In this document: positions 53,252 through 64,000 of the stretch, piece by piece
Layout: each line of letters starts with the position of its first letter
Position numbering within the stretch: position 1 is the stretch's first letter
Origin: Siphonodentalium dalli
Taxonomy: Eukaryota; Mollusca; Scaphopoda; Gadilida; Siphonodentaliidae
DNA length: 64,000 nucleotides
Reading direction: 5' to 3'
Assembly: GCA_032622095.1 (NCBI GenBank)
Contig: CP136062.1
Coordinates: 201,713,959 to 201,777,958, forward strand
The notes under the pieces: generated by a model
What the model was told of the DNA's origin: nothing
What the model saw: the letters and a program-made list of their open reading frames with translations, nothing else
The model's database searches: none
Made by a program: the position numbers and the translations under genes

Positions 53252-53732
53252 CACAGGGCATAACTGTAACCATCACAATGTAGTCAATGAACCGGTTCCA
53301 ATGATATTGAGACAGACCGAAGATATTTTAGGCTGTTGAAGCCTTATTTGGGCGTTTTTGGACGTTTTGTTGGGTAAAGGGTTAACCACAGCAGAATTAT
53401 GGGTAACTTTTCAGGATTTAGTCGGAAATATGGCTTGTTGCCATTCATCGGAAAGCTCTCAGTGAGAGCTTTCCGATGAATGTCAACAAGCCATATTTCC
53501 GACCAAATCCTGAAAAGTTACCCATAATTTTGCTGTGGTTAAAGGAGTCGATTATTTAGGGCATTACTGTAGTCCTATGTATTGTGCTGAATTGGCCTGT
53601 GTTGATGCATTTATTAAGAGATGTTATTATATTATACTGGTACATGTAGTTATATTCAGCTGTTTAAAATAGTTAAATATGGATAGTTTTGGATACCAGT
53701 GCATCATACCACTGTTTTATAAAATCACATAC

Positions 53733-53971
53733 TGACCTTTTCTTTAATAAATACTCATTGATGAGTAGTTCACTGTTCTCTTAGAAAATGTTCAGATAAT
53801 AAGTTAAACAAACTGCTAATATTGACACGGAATCCTTCTGGACTTATCTTTTCAACCAGTCTGCTGTCTGTTTATATTTCCTGAACATCCCTCCAGAAGA
53901 TTAATAATGGACCATTCCAGTGTATACTGTTATAACTGATGGAAGAATCCATTTATTAAAGAAAGGGTTAA
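53733..53971 (+). mobile_element. piggyBac-type MITE, family P3, copy 2
   Basis: CCTTTTCTTTAATAAATACT at the left, TTTATTAAAGAAAGGG TTAA at the right. Contains CATTGATGAGTAGTTC and ATGTTCAGATAATAAGTT. Confidence 0.8.
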
Positions 53972-54158
53972 ATTGAATAAATGTTGCAGATGACATCATT
54001 ATTACTTTTGGTTTTTACATGAAATGACTGACATCTCCATGTGAATATTTCATGATGATGTAAAGGGAGATTTTGATCTTCAATATTAATTGAGCTAAAA
54101 TATTATGTGAATGATCCATCACGTTGAACTGTTACTGTCATGAGAAAGGCATCATAAA

Positions 54159-54606
54159 TTAAAGGTACTCAATCTGATTCGATGGTCCCCATATAATCAG
54201 ATTCCAACAACAACAACATTTTTAGAAATGACGCTTCAGTTATCAGAATCGATTAATTGCACAAAAATAATGCTAACCACTCAACTATAGTACACAATTG
54301 CCCAAAACGTGTTATTTATCAAAATGTTGTTTCACAAAATTTGGCCTTATTATCAACACAAAGCCTCTTGATTTTAGAGTTATCCATCTTCATCCACAAT
54401 TTGGTCAGAGACGTCGGCTCGTCAACTTTTTACTGGGCCACTAATAAGTCTTGATGGTGAAAAATAATAGATTTAAAAATTTGATTATTAATAACTCTGA
54501 GCTTTGATAGGTGGGGTGGGTTCCTTGACTTGAATCAAATATTTTTTACCCCCGATTCCAAATAAATAGTAATTGAGGGGCACTTAATCTGATTATGCAT
54601 CTTTAA
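54159..54606 (+). mobile_element. Dispersed MITE R1, fullest copy (448 bp)
   Basis: Left end TTAAAGGTACTCAATCTGAT; right end ATCTGATTATGCATCTTTAA. Matches 170-428 (inverted) and 1145-1330 (direct). Confidence 0.78.
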
Positions 54607-54718
54607 AGATTGTCTCATGAAACATTTGTGGCCTTCCAATATGTTTCATTATTTATTACACTATCACACTGCCCAACACATCGTGGGTTCTCATTCTTAG
54701 TGCAAATGGAGGCGTAGA

Positions 54719-55168
54719 AGCCTGCAAATAGTATGTCTGTCATTTGCAGAATGAGGTCCCCAGAGGGTGAATTTAGTGATGCCCTCCCGCACAGTGGGCT
54801 AGCATAACCAAATTCACCCTCTGGGGACCTCATTATGCTTAGGCCTAATCTTCTGGGAAGTATCTATAGTCTCAAATCAACAGTGTGCTTTAATTACTTT
54901 TCCACTTCTGGGAAGTTTCTATATCCCCTAATTTGCAGAAGATAATATGCATAATCGAGGTGACTAATGGGTGAACGTCGACAGCTTCAACTGGGAAACT
55001 TCATTCTGATCCTTGGTCTCCCAAAGCTCCCATAGAAGATGAGGCCTAAGCAGAATGAGGTTCCCAGAGGGTAAATTTGGTGATGCTAGCCCACCATGTG
55101 GGATAGCATCATTAAATTCATCCTCTGGTGACCTCATTCTGCAAATGACACACACTATTTGCAGGCTT
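54719..55168. repeat. 450-bp imperfect palindrome with internal hairpins
   Basis: Outer arms: GCCTGCAAATAGTATGTCTG and CATTTGCAGAATGAGG against CCTCATTCTGCAAATGACA and ACTATTTGCAGGC. Within each half is a further hairpin around CCCAGAGGGTGAATTT/AAATTCACCCTCTGGGG, so the structure is a palindrome of palindromes. Confidence 0.85.
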
Positions 55169-55251
55169 TTTTGTTGAACTGAAAACATCAGTAGGTCCAT
55201 ACCATTGCATTAAAATTATCATTCGAAGAAACATATGTTTACATTTATCAA

Positions 55252-55502
55252 TTTACCCTTTCATTAATAAATGGTTCCTGTCATTCTGTTATGAAAGTAT
55301 ACATTGGAATGGTCTACTATTCATTTGGAGGAATGCTTGGGTAATAAAAGCAGACGACAGACAGAAAACCAGATAATGCAAGAGTAGAATTATTCATGTT
55401 CATGGGCGAGAAATGTTCAGATAATAAGTTTGTTGAATTTATTATCTGAACATTTCCAAAGGGAACTACTCGTCAATGAGTATTTAGTATAGAAAGGGTT
55501 AA
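55252..55502 (-). mobile_element. piggyBac-type MITE, family P3, copy 3
   Basis: TTACCCTTTCATTAATAAAT at the left, TAGTATAGAAAGGG TTAA at the right. Contains an added inverted repeat of ATGTTCAGATAATAA around 55415-55455. Confidence 0.78.
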
Positions 55503-55979
55503 GGGGGATATCATCTGGCAATGCCCAATTGATCTGGGGGACATTGTGACTCCTGTTTTAAAAGCAGAAAAAAAGAGCGTGCACCAACTCAGTAGGTGGT
55601 CTCCATTTTCACTGAGAAGCTGCAAATCGGTTGGACAGTGAACATGCATCGGGATGTGCCATCCTATATATGGCAGATTAAACTATAATAGTTGAATATA
55701 ACTATAAATATATGTATAAGGATGTGGCAGAGCTACCGATATAACAAAAATTTAAATTAATATATTATTTTCTGTTTCTTTTTCATTCATGAAATGTTAT
55801 TAATATTACAGATCAGCTGCCAAAATTGTATATAAACATTAAATTAATACAATCTACTGTCTGTCTTCCATCCATCATTTGGGCCTAACCCACATAACAG
55901 ACTGTCCAGTTGGGAGAATTATCAATGCTCTTTTTAGCTCACCTGAGATGAAGTCTCTGGTGGAGCTATATTCATCACT

Positions 55980-58900
55980 CCTCGTCCGTCCATCCATCTG
56001 CCGAGCGATCCGTCAACAAATGTCTTCTCTTGAACCATAAGACCGAATATTTGGTGTGGATGTTCCCTGGGTGACTCACATTCAGATTTGTTAAAATAGT
56101 CTGGACGATAAACTAAAATTTTAGGGTCAACCTAGAATAAATTCGGACTAAATTGGTTTATATATCATTTTGAAGAGGAAGATCTCCTCTATAACATATC
56201 TAAAATCCGCTTTGAACATTTTTTGTAATTCAAGATGCCGTCCAATATGGCTGCCATTTACCATTGCAATTTGATGCAATTATAGTGATAATATCGTGTC
56301 ATAAGTATACATTTTTGTGAAGCTATGACATAACGCCACCTTCTTATGCCAAAATTGGAACTCACTGCCCAAGATGGCAGCCAAAATGGCGAACGGAAGT
56401 GGAAAATGTTACGTTTTTTTTTACTGATATCTTTAAGATAAGTTTCTGCAGTTTGGAACTGGTTGAGAATTGTGACTTTATTTTGTATTTTCCATGTTAA
56501 TAGACCATTGGGGAAATAAATTAAGCCATAAGTTGGGTCTCCACCCCTTCCGATCATTCAAAAAATCGAGTTTACAGAACGCGGTATAACATTTCACAAA
56601 ACAATCACAATTTGGGATTCTAGTCATATTTCATCAAATATGAACAGGACTGTGTAATGTAAGTGATGCATTCTATTTCTTATGAATATTCCGACTCAAT
56701 GGTATCAAATTGTCACAAATGGTGGCCACAATATGAAAAATGGTAAATATTGCACCAGCGTGCCATGCAACTGCTTATAAGTTGTGTTCCGAAAAGGTTG
56801 TAAATTGTGACTCACTTGGTTATTAAAGATGCTACTTAATCAACTGATAACTAAATGTCATATTCTGGTTGTCCCAGTACATTATGAGGCATGATAAATC
56901 AGTTTAAAGGATGCAGTATGAATGTTTGCCGAAAACTTCTTTTGGGATTCTGTCTGTCTTTGAACGGAAATGGGCAGAACGTTGAAACGGAACTGAGAGG
57001 GATCATATTGTGTGGCTATTCTGGCCCATTAGTATAAAAATTTATTAACTTATATACTATTTTCATGAAAACCGTTTCATTCATATTAAATACCAAACGC
57101 CATTAAGAGACACTCTGATATGATCTCTCTATCGGTTAACATATCCTTGAGTAATAGCAATAGGAAATCGATAGTCACCCAAAGGTACACCAGTGCAACT
57201 TACACATGACCATGCAGTCACTCCATATATACATGAACACCACATAAATGAACATATGTCACTCACTTTATACACATACACCTCACCCACTACTACACAG
57301 CCACACATGGATATGACCATACACCCAACACATGGCCATATAGCCATGAGTAAACATGCAGGCACACCAGGTATACTCCTACACCTCACCCATGACCATA
57401 TAGTCACGACATGTATACCTATTCACTACATTCATGAACATACAGTAACATCCTGTATACATATTCGCCTCACCATTGGTAATACAGTCACTCCGTGTAA
57501 ATGTATATATTTGCCACATGCATGGCCATATAGGCACTCAAGATATACATCCAAACGATGACAATATAGTTTCTCTCGATATATATTATCGCCACATTCA
57601 TGAGCATACATTTTGTACATTACTTCTTGTATACATATTTGCCTCACCAGGGGTCATAAAGTCACTCCCTGCATATATATTTGCGACACACATGGTCATA
57701 TATCCACTCAAAATATACATATACACCAAACCCAAAACCATAGAGTCATTACATGTATATATAGTATACATATAAACCTCACCAATGGCGTTACAGTCCT
57801 TCTAGATATACCAATGTCCCGCACCGCACACGCGGCCATTCATACACTCCAAACGTGCATAGAGACCTCACCATGACAATTCAGCCTCTCGCTGTATACT
57901 CATAAACCACACTCGTGATCATACAGTCACTCCCTGTATACCAATTCACCCACCATTAATTTTGCCACACTGGCACTCCATATATACATATTGGACACAT
58001 CATGGCAATATAGCCATGCAAGATATACAAGGGCTCGCGTCTTTCAGGTAATGAGTCGAAACGTAAAGTGACATTTGCTTAGTATGGCACATAGTCAGCG
58101 ATCTGCAACTGATGTTGATCTTATCCAAACATTTTGGCATCTTTTAAACTCATTGGGAGTAATTTCCAAAAATGTCTAAACTCTACGTTTGGCATAAAAT
58201 AAAATCTTGTTTTTGTGGGGTACGTTCCAAAACTATTTTCAAAATTCCATTAAACTGCTCCAGGACCCAGCTTCCAACTCAACATTCATGTCATTAGAAC
58301 CGGGATCAATTTGTCTGCGAGAAATAAGGGACCTTGGTAATCATATATGTAGCCTCGAATATTCTGTAGTATACCTAACAGACATCCTCCCCTTTCTTTT
58401 GACATCCATACATTTATGTACCACTATCATTGTGTGGGGAATAGGATAGGATATAAGCCATTATTTATTTCACTATGCTTATACTGACAAACGGAAAGGC
58501 CTTATGGTCCGTCAGCCAGTGCTCCATTCTGACTTGTTATTGTCCTTCTGGAGGGCTAGGTGTGATTTTCGTTGACGCGGACAAATGTGTCACCTTGTCA
58601 GATACCCACTTACATATATTTGTTAGCCTATATTTACCTGTATTGGTTGGTTGTCTGTATTGGTTAACCTATGACCATAGTCACTCCAGGTGTATATATA
58701 CCTTATCAATTACCATACAGTCCTTCTAGATATGCCTATACCCCACACACACGGCCATTCGTAAACTTCAGACTTGCAAAACTATAGCTCAACCATGATA
58801 ATTCAGCCACTCGCTGTATTCTTACACACCACATCCACGAGCATTCAGCTATTCACTGTATACCGCTACACAGCAGTGGCAATACAGCCACAACAGATAA

Positions 58901-60880
58901 ACATGTACATCCCACCCATGACCATGATGTCACGATCTATATACACAAGCCTGCCAGTGACTATCAAACTGTACTCCAAGTATGCATATATACTTCAACA
59001 ACATTGACCCTGCAGTCATTCCATGTACACATATACACATTGCCCATAACCATACAACCACTCCATATTTATCCATACACCCCATCCATTACCATACAGC
59101 AAACGTGTGTATACATATACACCCACCCATGACAATACAGCCACCCAATGTACACCTGTACATCCCACCCATGACCACACAGTCACTCCATATATACATA
59201 CACAACAGAAAGATAGACAATGTAGCTAATCTCGCTATACACATACACCACTTCAATGGCCAGACAACAACTCCCTGCATACATGTTCACCTCACACATG
59301 ACGGTCATGACCATAATCTACTCCTTATATACATAAACAACTCAACGTGGCACCCCATACATGACCATATAGTCATACATTGTACAACTATTCATATCAT
59401 TCATGAATACAATAACTCCCCGTATACATACTCACCTCACCTATAACCATACATTCAACAGGCATACACAATCTATTAAGTTGATCAATGTTGATTACAA
59501 TGGGCCAGAGTAGCCACATACTATGATCCCTCTCAGTTCCGTTTCACCTTTCTGCCCATTCCAGTTAAAAAAAAACATGGACAAAAATCCCAAAAGAAAT
59601 TTTCAGCAAAATCCATACTGCACCCCTCAAATGAACTTCCATGCCTATTAAGGTTCTGTGACAACCAGAATATCACATTTAGTTGACTAAGTAGCATTTT
59701 TAATAACCAAGTGAGTCACAATCTGCTACCTTTTCGGAACAGCAGTGAATAATGTTCGGAATATATGTGACAAATCAACATTTTACCAAATTTGGTTGCC
59801 ATTTTGCAAGCCATCTTGAGCAATATTGTCTAAAACACATCAGTGTGACACAGTTAGCACATATCAAAATAATAAACATCGCTGATACCAACAAAGAAAT
59901 TTCCATTTCCAAAAAATGTTTCAAACCTGAAGAGTGATTTTTTGCCGATTTTGATGCAAAGTTTGTGACAGAAAAAAATGAATAATTCTGGTGATTTTAG
60001 TGGTTTCAATGGTAACAATTAACCAAGGTGCATCAGAAATGTTGGTGTTCAATGTATATAAGACAGAATAGTCAACTGTGTGCATCAACAACTTATAAGC
60101 AGTTGCATGGCACACTAGGACAATATTGAGAATTTTCCATATTTTGGCCGCCATTTTGGAAGCCATTTTGATCCAAAGTGACGATTTTTGTAACATTGAG
60201 TTGGAATATCCATAAAAAGTAGAAAGCATTACTTACATTGCACAGCTCTTCCAATTTCTTGATGAAATATGACTAGAATCCCAATGGTGATATTTTGTGC
60301 TATGTTATACCGCGTTCTGTAAAATCAAATTGTTTAGCGATCGGAAGGGGTTGGGAGCCCATGAATAGCATATTTCTTTGATCCAATGGTCAGTTAAGAT
60401 GTTAAATACAAAATAAAGTCAAAATTCTCAACCAGTTCCAAACAGTAGAAACTTATCTTAAAGATATTAGTAAAAAACGTAAAAATTTCCACTTCCGGCC
60501 GCCATTTTTGCGGCCATTTATGACGGGGAGTTCCAATTTTGGAATACAACGGTGGGGTTATGTCTTAGCTTCACAGAAATGTATACCAATGTATACATAT
60601 GACAAGATTTTCTCACTATAATTTGCGTAGAACTGATTTAACGGAAATGGCAGCCATCTGGGACGCCATCTTGAATTACAATAATTGCTCAAAGCGGATT
60701 TTGGATATGTTATAGAGGATATATTTCTCTTCAAAATGGTATACAAACCAATTTAGTCCAAATTTATTCTAGGTCAAACCTTTATTCGACCAGACTAAAA
60801 TGAGGTCACCAGGTCCACAGTAATTCTTAAAACGACTTCTTCTCAAGAACCATCAGGCCTATTTAGCTTATATGTGAAAT
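55980..60880. mobile_element. Giant fold-back element II (4.9 kb, arms plus satellite core)
   Basis: Left arm about 55980-57035, right arm about 59490-60880, inverted. Matching blocks include GGAACTGAGAGGGATCATA (56991) with TATGATCCCTCTCAGTTCC (59520), CTTAAGATAAGTTTCT against AGAAACTTATCTTAAAG, and TATAACATATCTAAAATCCG against CGGATTTTGGATATGTTATA. The right arm has one extra unit of about 350 bp (59755-60110). Units carry CCACTTCCGGCCGCCATTTT and CAAGATGGC boxes like those in fold-back III. A TTTTAGCTCACCTGAG element head lies just outside at 55934. Confidence 0.82.
57180..59460. repeat. Degenerate 40-50-bp satellite core of fold-back II
   Basis: Repeats loosely CCATGACCATACAGTCACTC, TGTATACATA and CACCTCACC at 40-50-base spacing. 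It is interrupted at about 58020-58680 by unrelated sequence. The repeat period yields His/Thr/Ile-rich frames (57193-57561, 58982-59446) that are not genes. Confidence 0.8.
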
Positions 60881-61077
60881 GGAGGGCTTGGTTTTGGTGA
60901 CTGGCTAGTGGGTCAAATATGGCCGCTGCAGCAAGACTCTTAAAAAATTTATAATTTTTTTTTTTTAAACTTGAACTCCTTGCTCAGTTTAACACAAAAT
61001 GAAAAACATTAAAAAATAAAATAAATTAAAATTTAATTTTTAAAAAATAATTAAACATTTTTTTTTATAAAAATATA
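60881..61077. other. AT-rich spacer
   Basis: A/T runs near 60950-61075, no feature recognised. Confidence 0.5.
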
Positions 61078-61375
61078 TTAAAGGGGTACTGTACGCCGTT
61101 TTCAATAAATTCCTGGTAATAACCACGATCTAATATCGATAACATATAGAAAAATAAGTAATTTGAGTCGAAGATGTTTTCTGGAGCCATAAATAAAAAT
61201 TACGAATTTCCATGTACAACAAGTAATAAAATTAATTGAGGTATAGTGGATTGGGCAACGCGTGGCACCCATGATCGTGTGAAAAAAATATGTTGATACG
61301 GGAGTTAAACTCAAGCCACTCACTGACTTGTGACTATACAATAACTTAAATGAGTAATGGGACTAGTATGCAAAT
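61078..61375 (+). mobile_element. MITE family M1, copy 4 (truncated)
   Basis: Left end TTAA AGGGGTACTGTACGCCG is intact. Homology to 21355-21817 continues with an internal deletion to GGGACTAGTATGCA, and the right terminus is missing. Confidence 0.8.
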
Positions 61376-61844
61376 ACTGTCTACCCTTCTACTATAAATT
61401 ACAACACAAATTTATGCAAATAGCCAGAGTATGTGCTTTATTGTGCAAAATCAGGAAAGAGGCATATCACAAACAGCTGGTATTATTTCTGCGTTAAAAC
61501 AGATGAAAACACATTCTTTGGGGAAAAAACCCTCTGAAAGCATGGAACAATACCTCATACATGACATGAATATAACATGAATCAATTTGTATCATGACAA
61601 AGTAATATAATATACATTGATCTACTAGTTTGTATATATCAGATTTATTTTTGTTTGTTTGTTTGTTTTTGTTTTGCCTTTATTGTGTGCTATACTTTTG
61701 TATAATATATTTGTTGTCGAACCATTCGCTGCAAGCAGACTGGCTAAAGTGATCTATTTCACTCATAATGCCCAAGGCGTAAACACATTTCAATTGTAAT
61801 ACTGCTCACTCATAATTAACCATTGACAAATTATAGTATTGGTC
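61376..61844. other. Intergenic sequence with a TTTG microsatellite
   Basis: TTTGTTTGTTTGTTTG near 61651. Nothing else recognised. Confidence 0.5.
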
Positions 61845-62785
61845 TGTCCGTCCGGGCGGGCAGGCGGGCGTCCGTTAACCTGTTGTCCGGATGATAACTT
61901 TAGTTTGAGTGAACCAAAATTAGTAAAAATTTGGTATGTGGGTTTATTAGCCGAAAAGTAAGTTCAATTTCGAATTTGGGTTCCGCCCGCCAATTTTCAC
62001 CGGAGTTATGCCCCTTATTTGATGTTTTTTTACTTAGAAAATCCTTGAAATTTGTTGTCCGGATGATAACTTTAGTATAGTTTATCGGAATGAATCCAAA
62101 TTTGGTATATTACTTTCTCCCACCAAAACACAGGTCAAGTTCGAACTTGGGTTCTGTCCGACCATTTTTGGCAGAGTTATGCCCCTTTTTCGACTCAGAA
62201 AATTCAGTTTTTCTTATGTTTTTTGATTTCCGGATGATAACTCGATTTTGGAATGTTTATACGCAAAACCCGTTTTTTTGTGGATTACATATATCGAAAT
62301 ACAGCTCAAGTCCGAATTTCGTTTTAATCCGATAATTTTGCGAGAGTTATGGCCCCTTTTTTTATGTAATTTGACTTAGAAAATCCCTGAAATTTGTTGT
62401 CCGGATGATAACTTTAGTTAGAGTGAACCGATTTCAATCAAATTTGGTATGTGGGTTTATTTGGAGAAAAGACAGCTCAAGTTCGAATTTGGGTTCCGTC
62501 CGCTAATTTTCACCGGAGTTATGCCCCTTATTTGACGTAATTTGACTTAGAAAATCCCTGAAATTTGTTGTCCGGATGATAACTTTACTAGAGCTTATCG
62601 GATTCAATGATAATTTGGTATCTTACTTTCTCCCACCAAAACACAGGTCAAGTTCAAATTTGAGTTCCGTGCGCCAATTTTTACCAGAGTTATGCCCCAT
62701 TTTTCCAGCTTCCGCCGACCCAAGAGAGGGCGTATATTGCGCGCCCAGCGTAGCTCTTGTTCTTATTAATAGCCACATACGTATC
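61845..62785 (+). repeat. Dispersed element with tandem units of about 175 bp
   Basis: Head GTCCGTCCGGGCGGGCAGG; tail GAGGGCGTATATTGCGCGCC then GTAGCTCTTGTTCTTATTAA. Units each contain GTTGTCCGGATGATAACTTT, CAAGTTCGAATTTGGGTTC and GAGTTATGCCCCTT, near 61886, 62057, 62230, 62396 and 62568. Confidence 0.8.
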
Positions 62786-64000
62786 CAAATGTAAGCATGG
62801 ATGGATAGATGTCCGGATGGACAGACGGATTAAGTCAATACAGTATACCCCCTTTCTCTTCGAGCGTGGAAGTATAATTATTTGAGCTTTGAATTCTTGT
62901 TGGGTACTGATATATGGATTCCTGTGATAATATTTTTGATAAATTATCAGTTATAAATGTAACAGGTGTTACTATGTTATGTATATATAACTTTTTTGTC
63001 TATGCAAATGTGGTGTAGATACATTATGCTGATAATTTCAAGGAAAAGGTATCGGTGGGTGCCAGCATGGGGGGGGGGGGGGGGTGGGGGGGGGATAAAC
63101 CTTCCCCAAAATTTGTAACTACATTTGAGGAAAATGAATTCACTTGTACTCTTAAAAATATGCCATTTGGAGTTTTGATCCCCCTACTTTGATCAAAATT
63201 TTCAACAGTTGGAAATATCATGCCTGATACAACATTAGTTGTAAATTTGATTTTCTTTTCAAGTATTGTTCTCATAGTTTGATATTCCAATCGGTATTTT
63301 TTCTACTTCCGGTTAAACTGTTGGATCGAAATGGCCAAAAATTTTAGTTGAGTTTTTTCAACGAGAGGCCGATCACGATCGGCAGATGTTTAACCCATAC
63401 CTTGATGATGGGGATTAGCTATTTTTATAAATACTTACACCAACCTTTTCATGAGTGCAAAAGTTTCAAAAATTCACACTTTATATAGTGATCGTGTGAA
63501 AAATATTTAGTTATCACATTGTGTCAACGGGATTGGTAGAGGATGTTAATATTTTTAAGCAAATAAACCAAATGACCCTCACTATGCAGGTTAGGGGTGT
63601 GTTATCATAAACTATGCCAGAACTATAAAAATAATCAATGGAAATATTTGAGTTATCAAATTGGATAGTATAGGGTTAATCTTACCCAAACTAATGAACC
63701 GATAAACACAAAATAGTCTATAAAAAGCATGTCATTGGATTTAGAAACCCATACAATAAGTCAGTCTCAAGAATACCAGCACCGTTAATATTATCCTGGA
63801 GCCCAAATGCAATTGAGGGAATTTCAAAATAAGACATTTCCTCTAATGATGAATATTCAATTGGTGATTTATTGAGACCCTTACTGAACCTGGCTCAAAG
63901 TGAAAGGGATAATATTATATCTGTCTATCGCATAATATGTGACTATGGAATGGTTAAATTTTAAACCCAAATCCATGCAAATCAAAAGTGGATCACCTGG
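62786..64000. other. Intergenic sequence, no supported gene
   Basis: A poly-G run (63069-63095, one T inside) is the only clear feature. Confidence 0.55.

Larger units (their letters stand above)
52948..53385 (-). mobile_element. piggyBac-type MITE, family P2, copy 2, with two hairpins
   Basis: Starts TTAA TCCTTTACCCAATAGAAC and ends TGTTGGGTAAAGGG TTAA. Interior inverted relative to 49056-49442, with shared ATTGAGACAGACCGAAGATA. It abuts P1 with a single shared TTAA. Confidence 0.87.
52680..53569. mobile_element. Mariner-type hairpin MITE, copy 5, split by TTAA insertions
   Basis: The left end CAGTAATGCCC (52680) to GACTCC lies before the insertion. The rest, from AACCACAGCAGAATTATG (53384) to GGGCATTACTG, lies after it. 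TA flanks both ends. About 680 bp of piggyBac-type MITEs entered at its TTAA site. Confidence 0.9.

Noticed and set aside
57193-59446. His/Thr/Ile-rich + frames of up to 154 codons
   Set aside because: Periodic translations of the degenerate satellite core of fold-back II.

Overview
This is eukaryotic nuclear DNA, AT-rich and dominated by repeats. It is almost certainly from a marine invertebrate. Several repeat types (elements opening TTTTAGCTCACCTGAG or TTTTTAGCTCAAATTGACAA, and a TATACCCCCCGCAACGAAG element) are familiar from mollusc and other lophotrochozoan genomes, so a mollusc is the best guess; no species is claimed. No bacterial gene, tRNA, rRNA or CRISPR array was recognised.

The one convincing host gene lies on the + strand between 37735 and 46178. 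It is a three-exon C2H2 zinc-finger gene of about 745 codons: splice phases match, eight fingers are visible, and a long Gln/Ser/Asn-rich tail follows. Its first intron (5.7 kb) is packed with insertions: an 856-bp hAT-type element with a perfect 8-bp target duplication, a 217-bp mariner-type hairpin element, a 2.9-kb palindrome carrying pieces of a cysteine-rich (CXC-type) gene, and a TTAA-targeting MITE. Other protein-like remnants are a THAP-domain N-terminal half (about 15250-15411, -), two related CCAAT-box-driven ORFs of unknown function (17696-16952 broken, 19744-18974 intact, both -), and two dead non-LTR retrotransposons (22730-24530, -, split by a MITE; 25390-26415, +).

The rest is repeat architecture. 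From the left: degenerate tandem repeats (1.56-2.79 kb); a 142-bp satellite with a head-to-head inversion (5.43-7.17 kb); a giant fold-back structure (7.78-11.37 kb); a tandemly duplicated block of 122-bp repeats with clustered CACGTG boxes (11.28-14.01 kb); a TIR-bounded ORF element (18.75-20.21 kb); nested TTAA MITEs (27.2-28.1 kb); a second fold-back structure (28.6-33.7 kb); nested elements at 36.4-37.6 kb; the intronic palindrome (40.1-43.0 kb); a zone of piggyBac-type and mariner-type MITEs carrying a recurrent 67-bp hairpin (48.9-55.5 kb); a third satellite-cored fold-back structure (56.0-60.9 kb); and a 175-bp tandem element (61.85-62.78 kb).

The most interesting pattern is four large inverted structures (3-5 kb). 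Their arms carry tandem 170-bp or roughly 350-bp units, the latter with CAAAATGGCNGCCAT-like cores. The middle holds either a degenerate 40-50-bp satellite or captured gene fragments. They look like one class of composite fold-back element.
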